From positions 62,001 through 126,000 of the forward strand of contig CAZFZN010000013.1 of the NCBI GenBank assembly GCA_964523105.1: 64,000 bases of DNA, given 5' to 3'. This document shows positions 22,713 to 31,644 of the stretch, in pieces; within the stretch, counting starts at the first letter, position 1, and each line of letters starts with the position of its first letter. This DNA comes from V1-33 sp964523105. Its GTDB lineage: Bacteria > Verrucomicrobiota > Verrucomicrobiia > Verrucomicrobiales > V1-33. The translations under genes were made by a program, and so were the position numbers. The notes beneath the pieces were generated by a model, which made no database searches, was not told the origin of the DNA, and was given only the letters and a program-made list of their open reading frames with translations.

Positions 22713-23723
22713 ATGAAACTCTGCGCTCTCACCGCTGCCGCCGTCCTTGCAGGCGCCGCCGCCTCCTCTGCCGCCCCGGGCACCATCACGGCCTCGATCA
22801 CTCCCGCCGGTCCGTTCCAGCCGGGAGACAGTCTCGTCGTCACCCTGCGCATCGCCGGATACACCAACGCGACGATGATCGATGCCTATCAATTCCGCGT
22901 TTCCTATCCGGCGGCGCTCCTGGAGTTCGCGGGGCCGTTCAGCCACGGCACCGGTGCGCCCGGTTTGACGCAGCAGTGGCTGGCGCTGCCGGACCAGGAG
23001 TCCGCTGCGGAGGGCTATCAGCCGGCGGCGGCGGACGACAGTTCCGTGCCGGGATTCCTGCTCATCGATTATGCGGATCTCGGCTATTCGGAACGCGAAG
23101 GCGGCACCACGGCGGCGGAGGGTTTTCTCGTGTCCTTCGCCATGAAAGCCATCGCCCCGGGCACGGGGAATATCACTCCCTCGGCGCCGGCCGGAGGCGT
23201 GACCTTCTTCGATGAGCAATTGAACAACGCCGGCAGCCCGTCCTTCGCGGGGGTGCCGTTCACGGTGATCGCGCCGGACAGCGACAGCGACGGCCTGCCC
23301 GACGCGTGGGAAATTGCGCACGGCCTCGACCCCAATGACGACGGCTCGGTGAATCCGCGCAACGGTCCTGACGGCGATGAGGAAGGCGATGGCCTGACAA
23401 ATCTCTGGGAGCTCGCGCTCATAAAGGATCCGCGCGTGCACGATGACGGCGCCGCGCCCTCGCTCTCCAGTGCGGTGAATCCCGGCGACGGCCGCCGGTA
23501 TCTCATGCTCCACTGGACACGCCGGATCGGCGGCGGCGGATTCACCTTCACGCCGGAAGTGGCGGACGCGCTCTCCGGCTGGGACGGCTCCGCCGGGAAT
23601 TTCCTCGAACTCTCCGCATCCCCCAACGGCGACGGCCTCACCGAAAAAGTCACCACGCGCATCCGGCCCGCCATGAACAGCGAGCCGCGCCGCCAGGTGC
23701 GCGTGACGGTCTCCGTTCCCTGA
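22713..23723 (+). CDS. Secreted cohesin-like domain protein with Ca-type linker
   Basis: A 336-residue exported protein. Signal peptide MKLCALTAAAVLAGAAASSAA; then a domain of about 170 residues resembling the cohesin/carbohydrate-binding beta-sandwich (DAYQFRVSYPAALLEF, LLIDYADLGYSE, SFAGVPFTV); then a DSDSDGLPDAWEIAHGLDP thrombospondin-3-like calcium loop and a C-terminal beta-rich domain. A clear paralogue of the first domain is at 26859-27491, where it is followed by a PEP-CTERM tail instead. The start is the ATG at 22713, 9 bp inside a GTG alternative. The stop lies within a CCTGACA motif. Confidence 0.75.
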   Translation: MKLCALTAAAVLAGAAASSAAPGTITASITPAGPFQPGDSLVVTLRIAGYTNATMIDAYQFRVSYPAALLEFAGPFSHGTGAPGLTQQWLALPDQESAAEGYQPAAADDSSVPGFLLIDYADLGYSEREGGTTAAEGFLVSFAMKAIAPGTGNITPSAPAGGVTFFDEQLNNAGSPSFAGVPFTVIAPDSDSDGLPDAWEIAHGLDPNDDGSVNPRNGPDGDEEGDGLTNLWELALIKDPRVHDDGAAPSLSSAVNPGDGRRYLMLHWTRRIGGGGFTFTPEVADALSGWDGSAGNFLELSASPNGDGLTEKVTTRIRPAMNSEPRRQVRVTVSVP

Positions 23724-23735
23724 CAGACCATCGGC

Positions 23736-25046
23736 ATGAAACCCGCGCTGCTCCTGCTTCCCGCCCTGCTGCACACCCTGCCGGCTCCGCTCGGCGCGCA
23801 GACTCCGCTCAATCCCGCACCGCCGGCTCCTGCAGCTCCCGCGGCCGGCCCCGCGGCGGGGCTGACGGAGGAGATGAAGGGCTTTCTCAAGCAGCTCACC
23901 GCCACCTACCGCGGGGCGAAATCCTATCGCGACCACGGCCGCGCCGTCATCACTCAGGTGAGCGGAAAAGTGAAGACAACCACCGAGGCGCCGATGGCCC
24001 TGACATTTTCCCGGCCCAATTTGCTGCGGCTCGACGCCGGGCAGTACGAAGCCGTGTGCGACGGTCGCCGGCTCTGGTTCGCCGTGCCTCCGGTGCGCCA
24101 GTACACGCTCAGTCCGGCGCCGGATGCCCTGGACCGCCGCCGGCTGCCGGCCGGCAGCGTGCTGGGCGGAGTGGAGGAGGGCCATCCGGAGATTCTCGAT
24201 CTGCTGACGCGGGACGACGCCTTCAGCATCATGCTGCCTCACATTCGCCGCATCGCATGGCAGCCGGAAACGGCCATCGCCGGCCGCCCGTGCCGCGTGC
24301 TGTCATGGGAGACAGTGTCCACGCGCCTCACGGTTTTTGTGGACCGCGAGCGCAGCGTCATGCTGCGCGTGGAGGGCGAGTCGGAGCCTGACGAATCCGC
24401 CGCGGGCGGGGGACCGGTGGTCGATTCGATCCGCATGACCTGCGACTTCGCTCCCGTGGAACTGAATCCTGACATCGCGGCGGAGGCGTTCGCGATTCAT
24501 CCCGCCGCGAACTTCCGCCACATGCGGGAGATCGGCGGCGAGCCGGTGGAGGCCGGCGAAGCGGGGCCGCCGCGGGCCGCCGCCGTGCTGGGCACAAAGC
24601 TTCCCGAATTCACCGGCACCGACCTCGCGGGAAAGCCGCTGGAGCCCGCGGACTGGAAAGACCGCGTGCTGCTGCTCTTTTTCTGGAGCGCGAGCGGCAG
24701 CGAACATTCGCTCACGGCTCTGCCCGTGATGCAGGCCCTAACGGACAAGTTCGCCGCGAATCCCGCGTTCACGGTGCTGGGAATCAATACGGACCAGGCC
24801 CCGCGGCCCATGGTGCCGCAGCTCATGCAGCGCAAGAAAGCCGCGTTTCGCTGCCTCACGGACGAGTCCTTCGCGCTGCGCCGTCTCTTCAAACTCGAAG
24901 GGGTGCCCACCCTGCTGCTGGCGGACCGGACCGGCACGGTGCGCTGGGCGAAACTCGGCGCCCCGCCCGGCCTGCTGCAGGAACTGGAGGCGGAAATCGC
25001 CTCTCTGCTCGCGGCTCCAGCCCCTGCCAATTCGCCCGGAAAATAA
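23736..25046 (+). CDS. Exported DUF2092-like/thioredoxin-fold protein lacking CxxC
   Basis: A 436-residue protein: signal peptide (PALLHTLPAPLGAQ), a LolA/DUF2092-like beta-sheet domain (about residues 45-250, with TYRGAKSYRDHG and LTFSRPNLLRLDAG) and a C-terminal redoxin/TlpA-like domain (about 290-425: LPEFTGTDLAGKPLE, VLLLFFWSASGSEHS, FTVLGINTD, VPTLLLADRTG). The expected active-site WCxxC is replaced by WSASGSEH, so classical thiol-disulfide activity is unlikely; GVPT with the cis-Pro is retained. It starts 12 bp after the preceding gene and is probably in its operon. Confidence 0.78.
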   Translation: MKPALLLLPALLHTLPAPLGAQTPLNPAPPAPAAPAAGPAAGLTEEMKGFLKQLTATYRGAKSYRDHGRAVITQVSGKVKTTTEAPMALTFSRPNLLRLDAGQYEAVCDGRRLWFAVPPVRQYTLSPAPDALDRRRLPAGSVLGGVEEGHPEILDLLTRDDAFSIMLPHIRRIAWQPETAIAGRPCRVLSWETVSTRLTVFVDRERSVMLRVEGESEPDESAAGGGPVVDSIRMTCDFAPVELNPDIAAEAFAIHPAANFRHMREIGGEPVEAGEAGPPRAAAVLGTKLPEFTGTDLAGKPLEPADWKDRVLLLFFWSASGSEHSLTALPVMQALTDKFAANPAFTVLGINTDQAPRPMVPQLMQRKKAAFRCLTDESFALRRLFKLEGVPTLLLADRTGTVRWAKLGAPPGLLQELEAEIASLLAAPAPANSPGK

Positions 25047-25059
25047 CCCGAAATAAGTT

Positions 25060-25089
25060 TTGACGCCGCAGCGGCGGGGCCGGTAATCT
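25060..25089 (+). promoter_or_regulatory. Candidate promoter of the CHRD gene
   Basis: TTGACG at 25060-25065, 18-bp spacer, TAATCT at 25084-25089. The -35 box and spacing are the same as for the promoter at 22604. It starts 13 bp after the stop of the preceding gene, about 95 nt before the ATG at 25184. Confidence 0.42.
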
Positions 25090-25183
25090 CGGCGCGTCCC
25101 TATTATTTACCGCGCGGACCGCGCGACCAGGCAGGGTCGCGGCGATGCGCCGGGGGTCCCTCAACCCGCCCAAATCAAGCGCC

Positions 25184-26788
25184 ATGAACAAACTGCCCGC
25201 ATTCCTCGCCGCCGCCGCGGCGTTTCTCAGTTGCCCGGTGATCCTGACAGCTCAGGACTTCGGCAACAACACCGCGGAACTGCGCGAAGTCGCCGCCGCG
25301 GAACTCGCCAAACCTGACATTCCCGACATCCAGGTCGGGGACAATCCCAACCCCGTGCCGCTGCCCGTGCCGCGCCCGGTGTATCTGGTTTATCGCTATT
25401 ACTCCTGCTCGCCGTGGTATCCGTGGCATGTGCGCGACGTCTATACCAGCGTGGTGGCCCGCGGCGCCTACGGGGTGGAAATCGACACCGGCGGCGCGAT
25501 CAACGAAGGGGATGATGTCGAACGCCAGATCGTCACCGACATCAACCATCCGGCCTACGGACTTTACTGCATCACCATTCGCGTCTGTGTGCCCTGGCAG
25601 GCCTGGCAGCACGGGCTGGCGCGGCGCTGGTACATCCGCTGGGCGTGGGGCGCACCCTACTGGTGCTGGCAGGACCACTGGTGGTATTACTGGCAGCGGC
25701 CCTGTGTGAATGTGGCGCTCGACGGCGGTCAGGAAGTGCCGCCCGTGGTGACGAACGGACGCGGCACCGCCACGGTCTGCGTGGACCAAAGCGGCGTGGT
25801 GCACTACACGGTGAGTTTCTCCGGACTGAACGGTCTGCTGACCAACGCGCATTTCCACGGACCGGCCGGGCCGGGAGTGCCGGCGGGCGCCCTCGCGCCG
25901 TTGGACTTCACTCCCGCCGCCAATCAGCAAAGCGGCACTTTCAGCGGCTCCATCACCAGCCCGACGGCTGCCCTGCTCAGTGCGCTGGCCTCAGGTCAGG
26001 TCTATATCAATCTGCACTCGACCACTTCACCGGGCGGCGAAATCCGCGGTCAGGTGCCGGCCATTCAGCCGGGGCCGGCGATCTGGTGCCCCTACGGTCC
26101 GGCATGGTGGCCCTGTCTGCGCTGGACGCGATGGGGCACGGCGTGGGGCCTGACGGTTTGCCATCCCTACTGCTACCGCTGGAATCCCTTTTACGTGCCG
26201 CGGAATTTCTGCCTCTACGGCCTGCGCTATTACTTCACGCCCATCGGCAATGTGCGCGTGCCGCTGCTGCCGCCGCAAAACAATCCGGGCCAGCTGGTGC
26301 CGGGAGTCATTCCGGCGAATAACAACATGAACCTCGCGGCGCTGGGCGGACAGCCGTGGCGGATTTATGACACCGTAAGTCTCGCCGGCATCATCCAGCG
26401 GCCGCCGTTTTATTACTGGCCGTTCACCCCCTACTGCCAGCGCTGGTACTGGTTCCGCTGCCTGCCGTTCAGCCTCTATCGTTTCAATCCGCCCGTCGTG
26501 CATTTCGGCATTTGGCTCAATCCCGCACCGGGAGAGGTCAATGCCGATTTCCCCGACATGCCGGTGAACGATCTTCCCGGGACACACTGCACCCTGACCA
26601 CCCGGCCGCTCTCCGTGCTGCCCGCGGATCTCAACGGCGACGGTCAGGTCAATGCCGGGGACCAGGCGAACTACCGGCAGCAGGCGGGCACTCAGACCGT
26701 GGACTCGTTCTTCGACATCTTCACGGAGCTGGAGTTCAATGACGCAGATGCCGCCGCGGCCGGCAAGGCCGGTGCCCGCAAGAAATAA
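25184..26788 (+). CDS. Secreted CHRD-domain protein embedded in Trp/Tyr/Cys-rich sequence
   Basis: A 534-residue exported protein (signal MNKLPAFLAAAAAFLSCPVIL). A CHRD domain occupies about residues 180-300 (DGGQEVPPVVTNGRGTATV, LTNAHFHGPAGPG, YINLHSTTSPGGEIRGQV). On both sides the sequence is unusually aromatic and Cys-containing (YRYYSCSPWYPWHV, PYWCWQDHWWYYW, PFYYWPFTPYCQRWYWF). The C-terminus carries a dockerin-like loop, DLNGDGQVNAGDQANY. Function unknown; an extracellular scaffold or stacking interface is a guess. The start is the ATG at 25184, giving a proper signal peptide. Confidence 0.78.
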   Translation: MNKLPAFLAAAAAFLSCPVILTAQDFGNNTAELREVAAAELAKPDIPDIQVGDNPNPVPLPVPRPVYLVYRYYSCSPWYPWHVRDVYTSVVARGAYGVEIDTGGAINEGDDVERQIVTDINHPAYGLYCITIRVCVPWQAWQHGLARRWYIRWAWGAPYWCWQDHWWYYWQRPCVNVALDGGQEVPPVVTNGRGTATVCVDQSGVVHYTVSFSGLNGLLTNAHFHGPAGPGVPAGALAPLDFTPAANQQSGTFSGSITSPTAALLSALASGQVYINLHSTTSPGGEIRGQVPAIQPGPAIWCPYGPAWWPCLRWTRWGTAWGLTVCHPYCYRWNPFYVPRNFCLYGLRYYFTPIGNVRVPLLPPQNNPGQLVPGVIPANNNMNLAALGGQPWRIYDTVSLAGIIQRPPFYYWPFTPYCQRWYWFRCLPFSLYRFNPPVVHFGIWLNPAPGEVNADFPDMPVNDLPGTHCTLTTRPLSVLPADLNGDGQVNAGDQANYRQQAGTQTVDSFFDIFTELEFNDADAAAAGKAGARKK

Positions 26789-26793
26789 GGGCA

Positions 26794-26827
26794 ATTCCCC
26801 CGCGGGCCGGGTGGTCCGCGGGGGAAT
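26794..26827 (+). terminator. Strong 12-bp hairpin after the CHRD gene
   Basis: ATTCCCCCGCGG at 26794-26805 is perfectly complementary to CCGCGGGGGAAT at 26816-26827, loop 10 nt. It begins 5 nt after the CHRD stop. There is no T-run, so it may be a terminator lacking it, an attenuator or a 3'-end stabiliser in front of the PEP-CTERM gene. Confidence 0.55.
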
Positions 26828-26858
26828 CCGTCCGCAACCCGCCGCCCGTCACCATGTC

Positions 26859-27491
26859 ATGAAAGCAGGACCCATTGCCGCGGTCTGCGCCGTGCTCATC
26901 ACCGGCGCCCCGCCCGCCGGCGCCGCACTCGGCACCATCGCCGTTTCCATCAGTCCCTCCGGCCCCCTCGCCATCAGCGACACTTTCACCGTTTCCCTGA
27001 GCATCTCGGGATACACCGAAACCACGGAGATCGATGCCTATCAGTTCGTCATCACTTATCCGTCGTCGCTCTTTTCATTCACCGGTCCCTTCGACCACGG
27101 CTCCTCCTCCGGTCCGAACCAGCAGTGGCTGTCCATGACCAATCAGGAATCCGCGGCGAACGGCTATGCGCCCTCCGCGGCGGACAACGGCAGCGTGGCG
27201 GGAACCATCGTGATCGACTACGCGGACCTCGGCTTCAGCGTCACGGAAGGCGGCACGAACAGCGCCTCCGGTTTCCTCGTGTCCTTCGACATGCAGGCCA
27301 TCGCTGCGGGGACCGGGAGTTTCACGCCTGCCGCACCGGCGGGCGGCGTGACCTTTTTCGACGTGGACCTGATCAATGCCGGAAGCCCGTCGTTTTCCGG
27401 CGCCGGGATCACCGTGGTGCCGGAACCGGCCGCCGCCTTGCTGGCCGGAGCGGCGCTGCTCACCGGTTGCCGGCGTCGCAGACGGTGCTGA
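26859..27491 (+). CDS. PEP-CTERM protein with cohesin-like domain
   Basis: A 210-residue protein: signal peptide (AAVCAVLITGAPPAGA), a cohesin-like domain clearly paralogous to that at 22713-23723 (shared EIDAYQF, IDYADLGFS, GTGSFTPAAPAGGVTFFD), then the exosortase tail VPEPAAALLAGAALLTG ending in RRRRRC. The start is the ATG at 26859. The two paralogues keep the same fold but use different anchoring or C-terminal modules. Confidence 0.8.
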   Translation: MKAGPIAAVCAVLITGAPPAGAALGTIAVSISPSGPLAISDTFTVSLSISGYTETTEIDAYQFVITYPSSLFSFTGPFDHGSSSGPNQQWLSMTNQESAANGYAPSAADNGSVAGTIVIDYADLGFSVTEGGTNSASGFLVSFDMQAIAAGTGSFTPAAPAGGVTFFDVDLINAGSPSFSGAGITVVPEPAAALLAGAALLTGCRRRRRC

Positions 27492-27576
27492 CTCGCGTGA
27501 GGCTTCCGGCTCCGGCGCCGCAACCGCGACGGCCGCAGCGCCGTTGAACCTTCCGGGGGGGCCGTTCATCAAGGGG

Positions 27577-27595
27577 ATTCCGCGCTGCGTGGAAT
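27577..27595 (+). terminator. Candidate terminator after the PEP-CTERM gene
   Basis: ATTCCGCG/CGTGGAAT stem (8 bp with one G-U pair) and a CTG loop, followed by a pyrimidine run TCCTCTCCTCTT. It lies 86 bp beyond the stop at 27491 and before the haloperoxidase-like gene. Confidence 0.38.
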
Positions 27596-27669
27596 TCCTC
27601 TCCTCTTAACCCCCTGCCGTTTAATAGCCTCGTTCCCAAACGGCCATCACCTTAACCTGCACCATCGCC

Positions 27670-29814
27670 ATGCGCACTTCCCTGCTTCTCACCGCCCTCT
27701 GCCTGGCCTTCGCCGGTCCCGCCCGCGCCGAACAGTCCGCGGCCCGCATCTGGAATGAGCGCCTCATGGACGCCATTCGCATCAATGTCCCCCATCCGCC
27801 CGCCCATGCGCGCAACCTGCACCACACCGCCGTCGCGATGTACAATGCATGGGCCGCCTATGACGGCACCGCCGTGGGGTACATCTACAACGAAAAGGCC
27901 GCGAGTCCGCCGGCCGATGTCGAGGCGGCGCGGCATGAAGCGATCAGTTATGCCGCCTACCGCGTGCTGCGCAGCCGCTTTGCCACCGGCAGCGGCTCGG
28001 CCACGACCCTCGCCAATCTCGACAATCAGCTCACGGCTTTGGGCTATTCCACCGCCGTCGGCCAGGCGGCCGTCTCCGCTGGTGACCATCCGGCGGAACT
28101 CGGCAAGCGCATCGGTCAGGCTGTGCTCAACTGGGGCGCCGCCGACGGATTTGCCCTGACGTCCTATCCGCAGCCCTACAACTCCGCGGTCAATCCCAAC
28201 ATGTCGGTCCCGCTCAGCGTGCTCGGCCAGAACGCCAATTTCGAGCCCAACATGCCGCTGGGCTTCGGCATTCCGGCGGCGACGAATCCCAACTTCTGGC
28301 AGCCGCTCGACCTCGCTACCAGCGTGACGCAGAACGGCATTCCCATCCCGGGCGGGTCACAAACGTTTGTGGGCGTGCAGGGTCTGGCCACCACGCCCTT
28401 CAGCCTGACCCGCTCTGACAACACTAAACCCTGGATCGATCCGTTTGGCGGACCCTCCCGCCTGAGCACGCCCGGCAATCCCAGCCCCACCGACGCGGAA
28501 TACAAAGAGAACTTCATGGATGTGCTGCGCAAGAGCGCCCGCCTGAACGACAACAGCCTGCTGGACACCTCCCCCAAAAGCAGAGGCAACAACCCGCTCG
28601 GGACGGATGACGGCACCGGGTTCTCCATCAACCCGCTGACCGGCCAGCCCTATGCGGCGAACATGGTAAAAGGAGGTGACTACTACCGCGTGCTCGCCGA
28701 ATTCTGGGCGGATGGCCCGCACTCCGAAACGCCGCCGGGACACTGGCACGTGCTCGCCAATGAAGTCTCGGAGCTCCCGCTGCTGCAAAAACGCATCCGG
28801 GGCACCGGGCCGTTTGTGAATGACCTCGAATGGGATGTGAAAGTCTATTTCGCTCTGAGTGCCGCCACGCACGACGCCGCCTGCGCCGCATGGTCGCTCA
28901 AGCGCTATTACTCCGGAACGCGGCCCATCACCGCCATCCGCTACATGGGCAGCAAGGGACAAAGCTCCGATCCCGGCGGCCCCTCCTATCACCCGGAGGG
29001 CTTGCCGCTGGAAACGGGTGTGGTCGAAGTGATCACCAATGCCACCGCGGCGCCTGGCGGCAAACATGAGCAAATCTGGGACGTGAAATACAACTCGTGG
29101 TTCCCCGGTGTTTTCTACACCGGCATGATCGCGGTGTATTCATGGCCGGGCGAACACCCGCTCAATCTTCCGGCACCTTCGATCGCCACGCACCAAAGCA
29201 CCAACCGCTGGATGCTGGCCAGGGACTGGCTGCCCTTCCAGCGCAAGACATTCAACACGCCCGCCTTCCCGGGCTATATCAGCGGCCACAGCACCTTCAG
29301 CCGCGCCGCCGCGGAGGCCCTGACGCTGATCACCGGCTCGCATATGTTCCCGGGAGGTTTTCATCACCACACGGTTCACGCCAATTCCATGCAGATCGAC
29401 CTCGGGCCGAGCACGGATGTGGACCTCCAGTGGTGCAGTTATTATGACGCCGCTGACGAAGCCGGACAAAGCCGTCGCTGGGGCGGCATCCACCCGTATG
29501 AAGATGACTACGACGGCCGCCAGATCGGGAGCGTCGTGGGCAAATCCGCCTACGCTCTCGCCGAGAAGTACTGGACCGGCACCATTCTCCACGAAATCAT
29601 TCAGCCCGCCCTGACCATTTCCGGCGGGAGCGCGGTGGTGACATGGAATGCCACCCGCGGCATGTATCACAAAGTCCAGTTCTCCACCGGCCTCACATCA
29701 TGGACCGACGCCACGTCGTTCACCCAGGCCTTCGACACGAAAGGCGCATGGACGGACCCCGACCCGCTGCCTGGCCGGAAATACTACCGCGTGCTGCGCA
29801 GCACGACGCCGTGA
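27670..29814 (+). CDS. Vanadium-dependent haloperoxidase-like PAP2 enzyme
   Basis: A 714-residue exported protein. Signal peptide LLLTALCLAFAGPARA, followed by the helical PAP2/haloperoxidase fold. The catalytic His is in GYISGHSTFSRAAAE (about residue 539) and the vanadate-ligand His is in RRWGGIHPYEDD (about 607). A C-terminal beta-domain ends in YYRVLRSTTP, a lineage-typical terminal module. Haloperoxidases oxidise halides with hydrogen peroxide; phosphatase activity is an alternative for this fold. The start is the ATG at 27670. Confidence 0.87.
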   Translation: MRTSLLLTALCLAFAGPARAEQSAARIWNERLMDAIRINVPHPPAHARNLHHTAVAMYNAWAAYDGTAVGYIYNEKAASPPADVEAARHEAISYAAYRVLRSRFATGSGSATTLANLDNQLTALGYSTAVGQAAVSAGDHPAELGKRIGQAVLNWGAADGFALTSYPQPYNSAVNPNMSVPLSVLGQNANFEPNMPLGFGIPAATNPNFWQPLDLATSVTQNGIPIPGGSQTFVGVQGLATTPFSLTRSDNTKPWIDPFGGPSRLSTPGNPSPTDAEYKENFMDVLRKSARLNDNSLLDTSPKSRGNNPLGTDDGTGFSINPLTGQPYAANMVKGGDYYRVLAEFWADGPHSETPPGHWHVLANEVSELPLLQKRIRGTGPFVNDLEWDVKVYFALSAATHDAACAAWSLKRYYSGTRPITAIRYMGSKGQSSDPGGPSYHPEGLPLETGVVEVITNATAAPGGKHEQIWDVKYNSWFPGVFYTGMIAVYSWPGEHPLNLPAPSIATHQSTNRWMLARDWLPFQRKTFNTPAFPGYISGHSTFSRAAAEALTLITGSHMFPGGFHHHTVHANSMQIDLGPSTDVDLQWCSYYDAADEAGQSRRWGGIHPYEDDYDGRQIGSVVGKSAYALAEKYWTGTILHEIIQPALTISGGSAVVTWNATRGMYHKVQFSTGLTSWTDATSFTQAFDTKGAWTDPDPLPGRKYYRVLRSTTP

Positions 29815-30130
29815 TGCGCCGCGCGCCGCGCCTCCGCCCCTGAGGCCGCACCGCACCCATCTTGTTTGGCCGGCCTTCGCGTGTCAGAACGAGCGCCGCT
29901 TCTGGACCAGACCTTCACCGCCTTCGGATTTGCGAAAGTTGGGGTTAAGCAAAAGCACCCGGGGACGTGCAGCGCCGCATGTTTAATTCGGAGCCCTTGC
30001 CCGGAGAAGCGCGGAGGGGGAAATGCCTCTCTTCCCGCTGGAGTGGCATTTCATCAGCGGGAACAAGACAGGCATTCTCCCCTGGCGGCGTAGGAATCAG
30101 GCTGTTTCCTCCTCCATCGTCCTTTCCGCC
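29815..30130 (+). promoter_or_regulatory. 316-bp leader with a nested hairpin ahead of DUF1501
   Basis: No gene seen. At 30017-30082 there is a nested inverted repeat: outer arms GGGGAAATGCCT and AGGCATTCTCCCC, inner arms TTCCCGCTG and CAGCGGGAA, together a 66-nt stem-loop. It lies 49 nt upstream of the DUF1501 start, so it is probably in the 5' leader of that mRNA and may act as an attenuator or small RNA. Confidence 0.45.
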
Positions 30131-31516
30131 ATGACTGAATCCTTCCACCAGCGCCTGTGCCGCCGCTCGTTTCTCCGCCGCAGCGGCGCGGGTCTTGGCG
30201 TGCTGGCGCTGCAGCAGCTCATGGGCGCGGCGCTGCCGCACCGCGCGGGGCGGGTGAGGCGCGTCATCCACCTCTGTATGGCCGGCGGGCCGTCGCAGTT
30301 CGAGAGCTTCGACTGGAAGCCGGAACTGAAACGGCTCGACGGTCAGCCGTTTCCGGAAAGTTTCACCAAAGGCCAGCAGCTCGCGCAGTTGCAGAATACC
30401 GTGCTCAAGGCGCGCGGGCCGTTCACGGAATTCAAAGAGCACGGGCGGAGCGGGCAGGAGATCAGCAGCCTGTTTCCTCACATCTCCGGCCTGGCTGACG
30501 ATCTGTGCATCATCCGCAGCATGGTGACGGAGCAGATCAATCACGATCCCGCGCAGGCGTTCATGAACAGCGGCTCGATTCTCAAAGGACGCCCCAGCAT
30601 GGGCAGCTGGCTGCTCTACGGACTCGGCAGCGAGACGGAGAATCTCCCGGGATTCATCGTGCTGATGTCGCAGGCGCGCGGCTACGGCGGCGCGCAGCCG
30701 GTGAGTGCGCGGCAGTGGGGTGCGGGTTTTCTGCCCAGCAAGTATCAGGGCATCCTCTTTCAGTCCCGCGGCGATGCCGTGCACTACGTTGGCAATCCCG
30801 ACGGCGTTTGCCAAAGCACGCAGCGGCTCGTGGTCGAGGAGATCAACCGCCTCAACGGCATCGCCGCGGCGGAACACGCGGATCCCGAGGCGCTGACCCG
30901 CATCGCCCAGTACGAGATGGCATTCCGAATGCAAACCAGCGTGCCGGACCTGACGGATTTCAAGGACGAGTCGCCGCAGATGCTGGAAAGTTACGGCGTA
31001 AAAGAGCCGGGCGACGGATCGTTCGCCAGCAACTGCCTGCTGGCGCGCCGGCTGGCCGAGCGCGGCGTGCGCTTCATCCAGCTCTATCACCGCGCCTGGG
31101 ACCACCACGGCGACATCGAGAATTCCATGCCGAAGGCCGCCGCCGACACTGACAAACCATGCGCGGCCCTGGTGAACGACCTCAAACAGCGCGGCATGCT
31201 CGACGACACCCTGATCATCTGGGGCGGTGAATTCGGCCGCACTCCCATGGGCCAGGGCAGCGGGCGGGATCACCACATCAATTCCTTCAGCATCTGGCTC
31301 GCCGGCGGCGGCATCAAAGGCGGCATCACCCACGGAGCGACCGATGACCTCGGCTACCGCAGTGTGGTGGATGTCGTCACCATGCACGACCTCCATGCCA
31401 CACTGTTGCACCTCTGCGGCATCGACCACGCCGCGTTCAGCGTGAAATTCCAGGGCCTGGACGCGAAGCTAACCGGAGTGGACCCGTGCCGCGTGGTGAA
31501 GGAAATTCTCGTCTAA
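30131..31516 (+). CDS. DUF1501 protein (Tat-exported)
   Basis: A 461-residue protein with a twin-arginine signal (RRSFLRRSG, then a hydrophobic stretch). The DUF1501 body has the alkaline-phosphatase/sulfatase-like fold with family motifs: LCMAGGPSQFESFDWKPE, SLFPHISGLADDLCIIRSM, YDHHGD-like DHHGDIENSMP, and WGGEFGRTPMGQGSGRDHH. In Planctomycetes and Verrucomicrobiota it is often next to DUF1549/DUF1553 cytochrome genes; none is adjacent here. The start is the ATG at 30131. Confidence 0.88.
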   Translation: MTESFHQRLCRRSFLRRSGAGLGVLALQQLMGAALPHRAGRVRRVIHLCMAGGPSQFESFDWKPELKRLDGQPFPESFTKGQQLAQLQNTVLKARGPFTEFKEHGRSGQEISSLFPHISGLADDLCIIRSMVTEQINHDPAQAFMNSGSILKGRPSMGSWLLYGLGSETENLPGFIVLMSQARGYGGAQPVSARQWGAGFLPSKYQGILFQSRGDAVHYVGNPDGVCQSTQRLVVEEINRLNGIAAAEHADPEALTRIAQYEMAFRMQTSVPDLTDFKDESPQMLESYGVKEPGDGSFASNCLLARRLAERGVRFIQLYHRAWDHHGDIENSMPKAAADTDKPCAALVNDLKQRGMLDDTLIIWGGEFGRTPMGQGSGRDHHINSFSIWLAGGGIKGGITHGATDDLGYRSVVDVVTMHDLHATLLHLCGIDHAAFSVKFQGLDAKLTGVDPCRVVKEILV

Positions 31517-31644
31517 ATCAGCATCGCGAAGCACGATGGCCGGCGGATCAGAGCCGGGTTGCCAATCGAAGCCTGCAACGATCCCCGCCGGTGCGGCGGT
31601 ATTCCGCCCTGGCTGATCCTTGGAATCCTCTCCATGCCGGGCGC

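Noticed and set aside
21792..24242. Single 816-codon frame combining DUF1080 with a long N-terminal part
   Set aside because: The part upstream of 22469 is antisense to the secreted genes at 22.7-24.2 kb; the signal peptide of DUF1080 begins at 22469.
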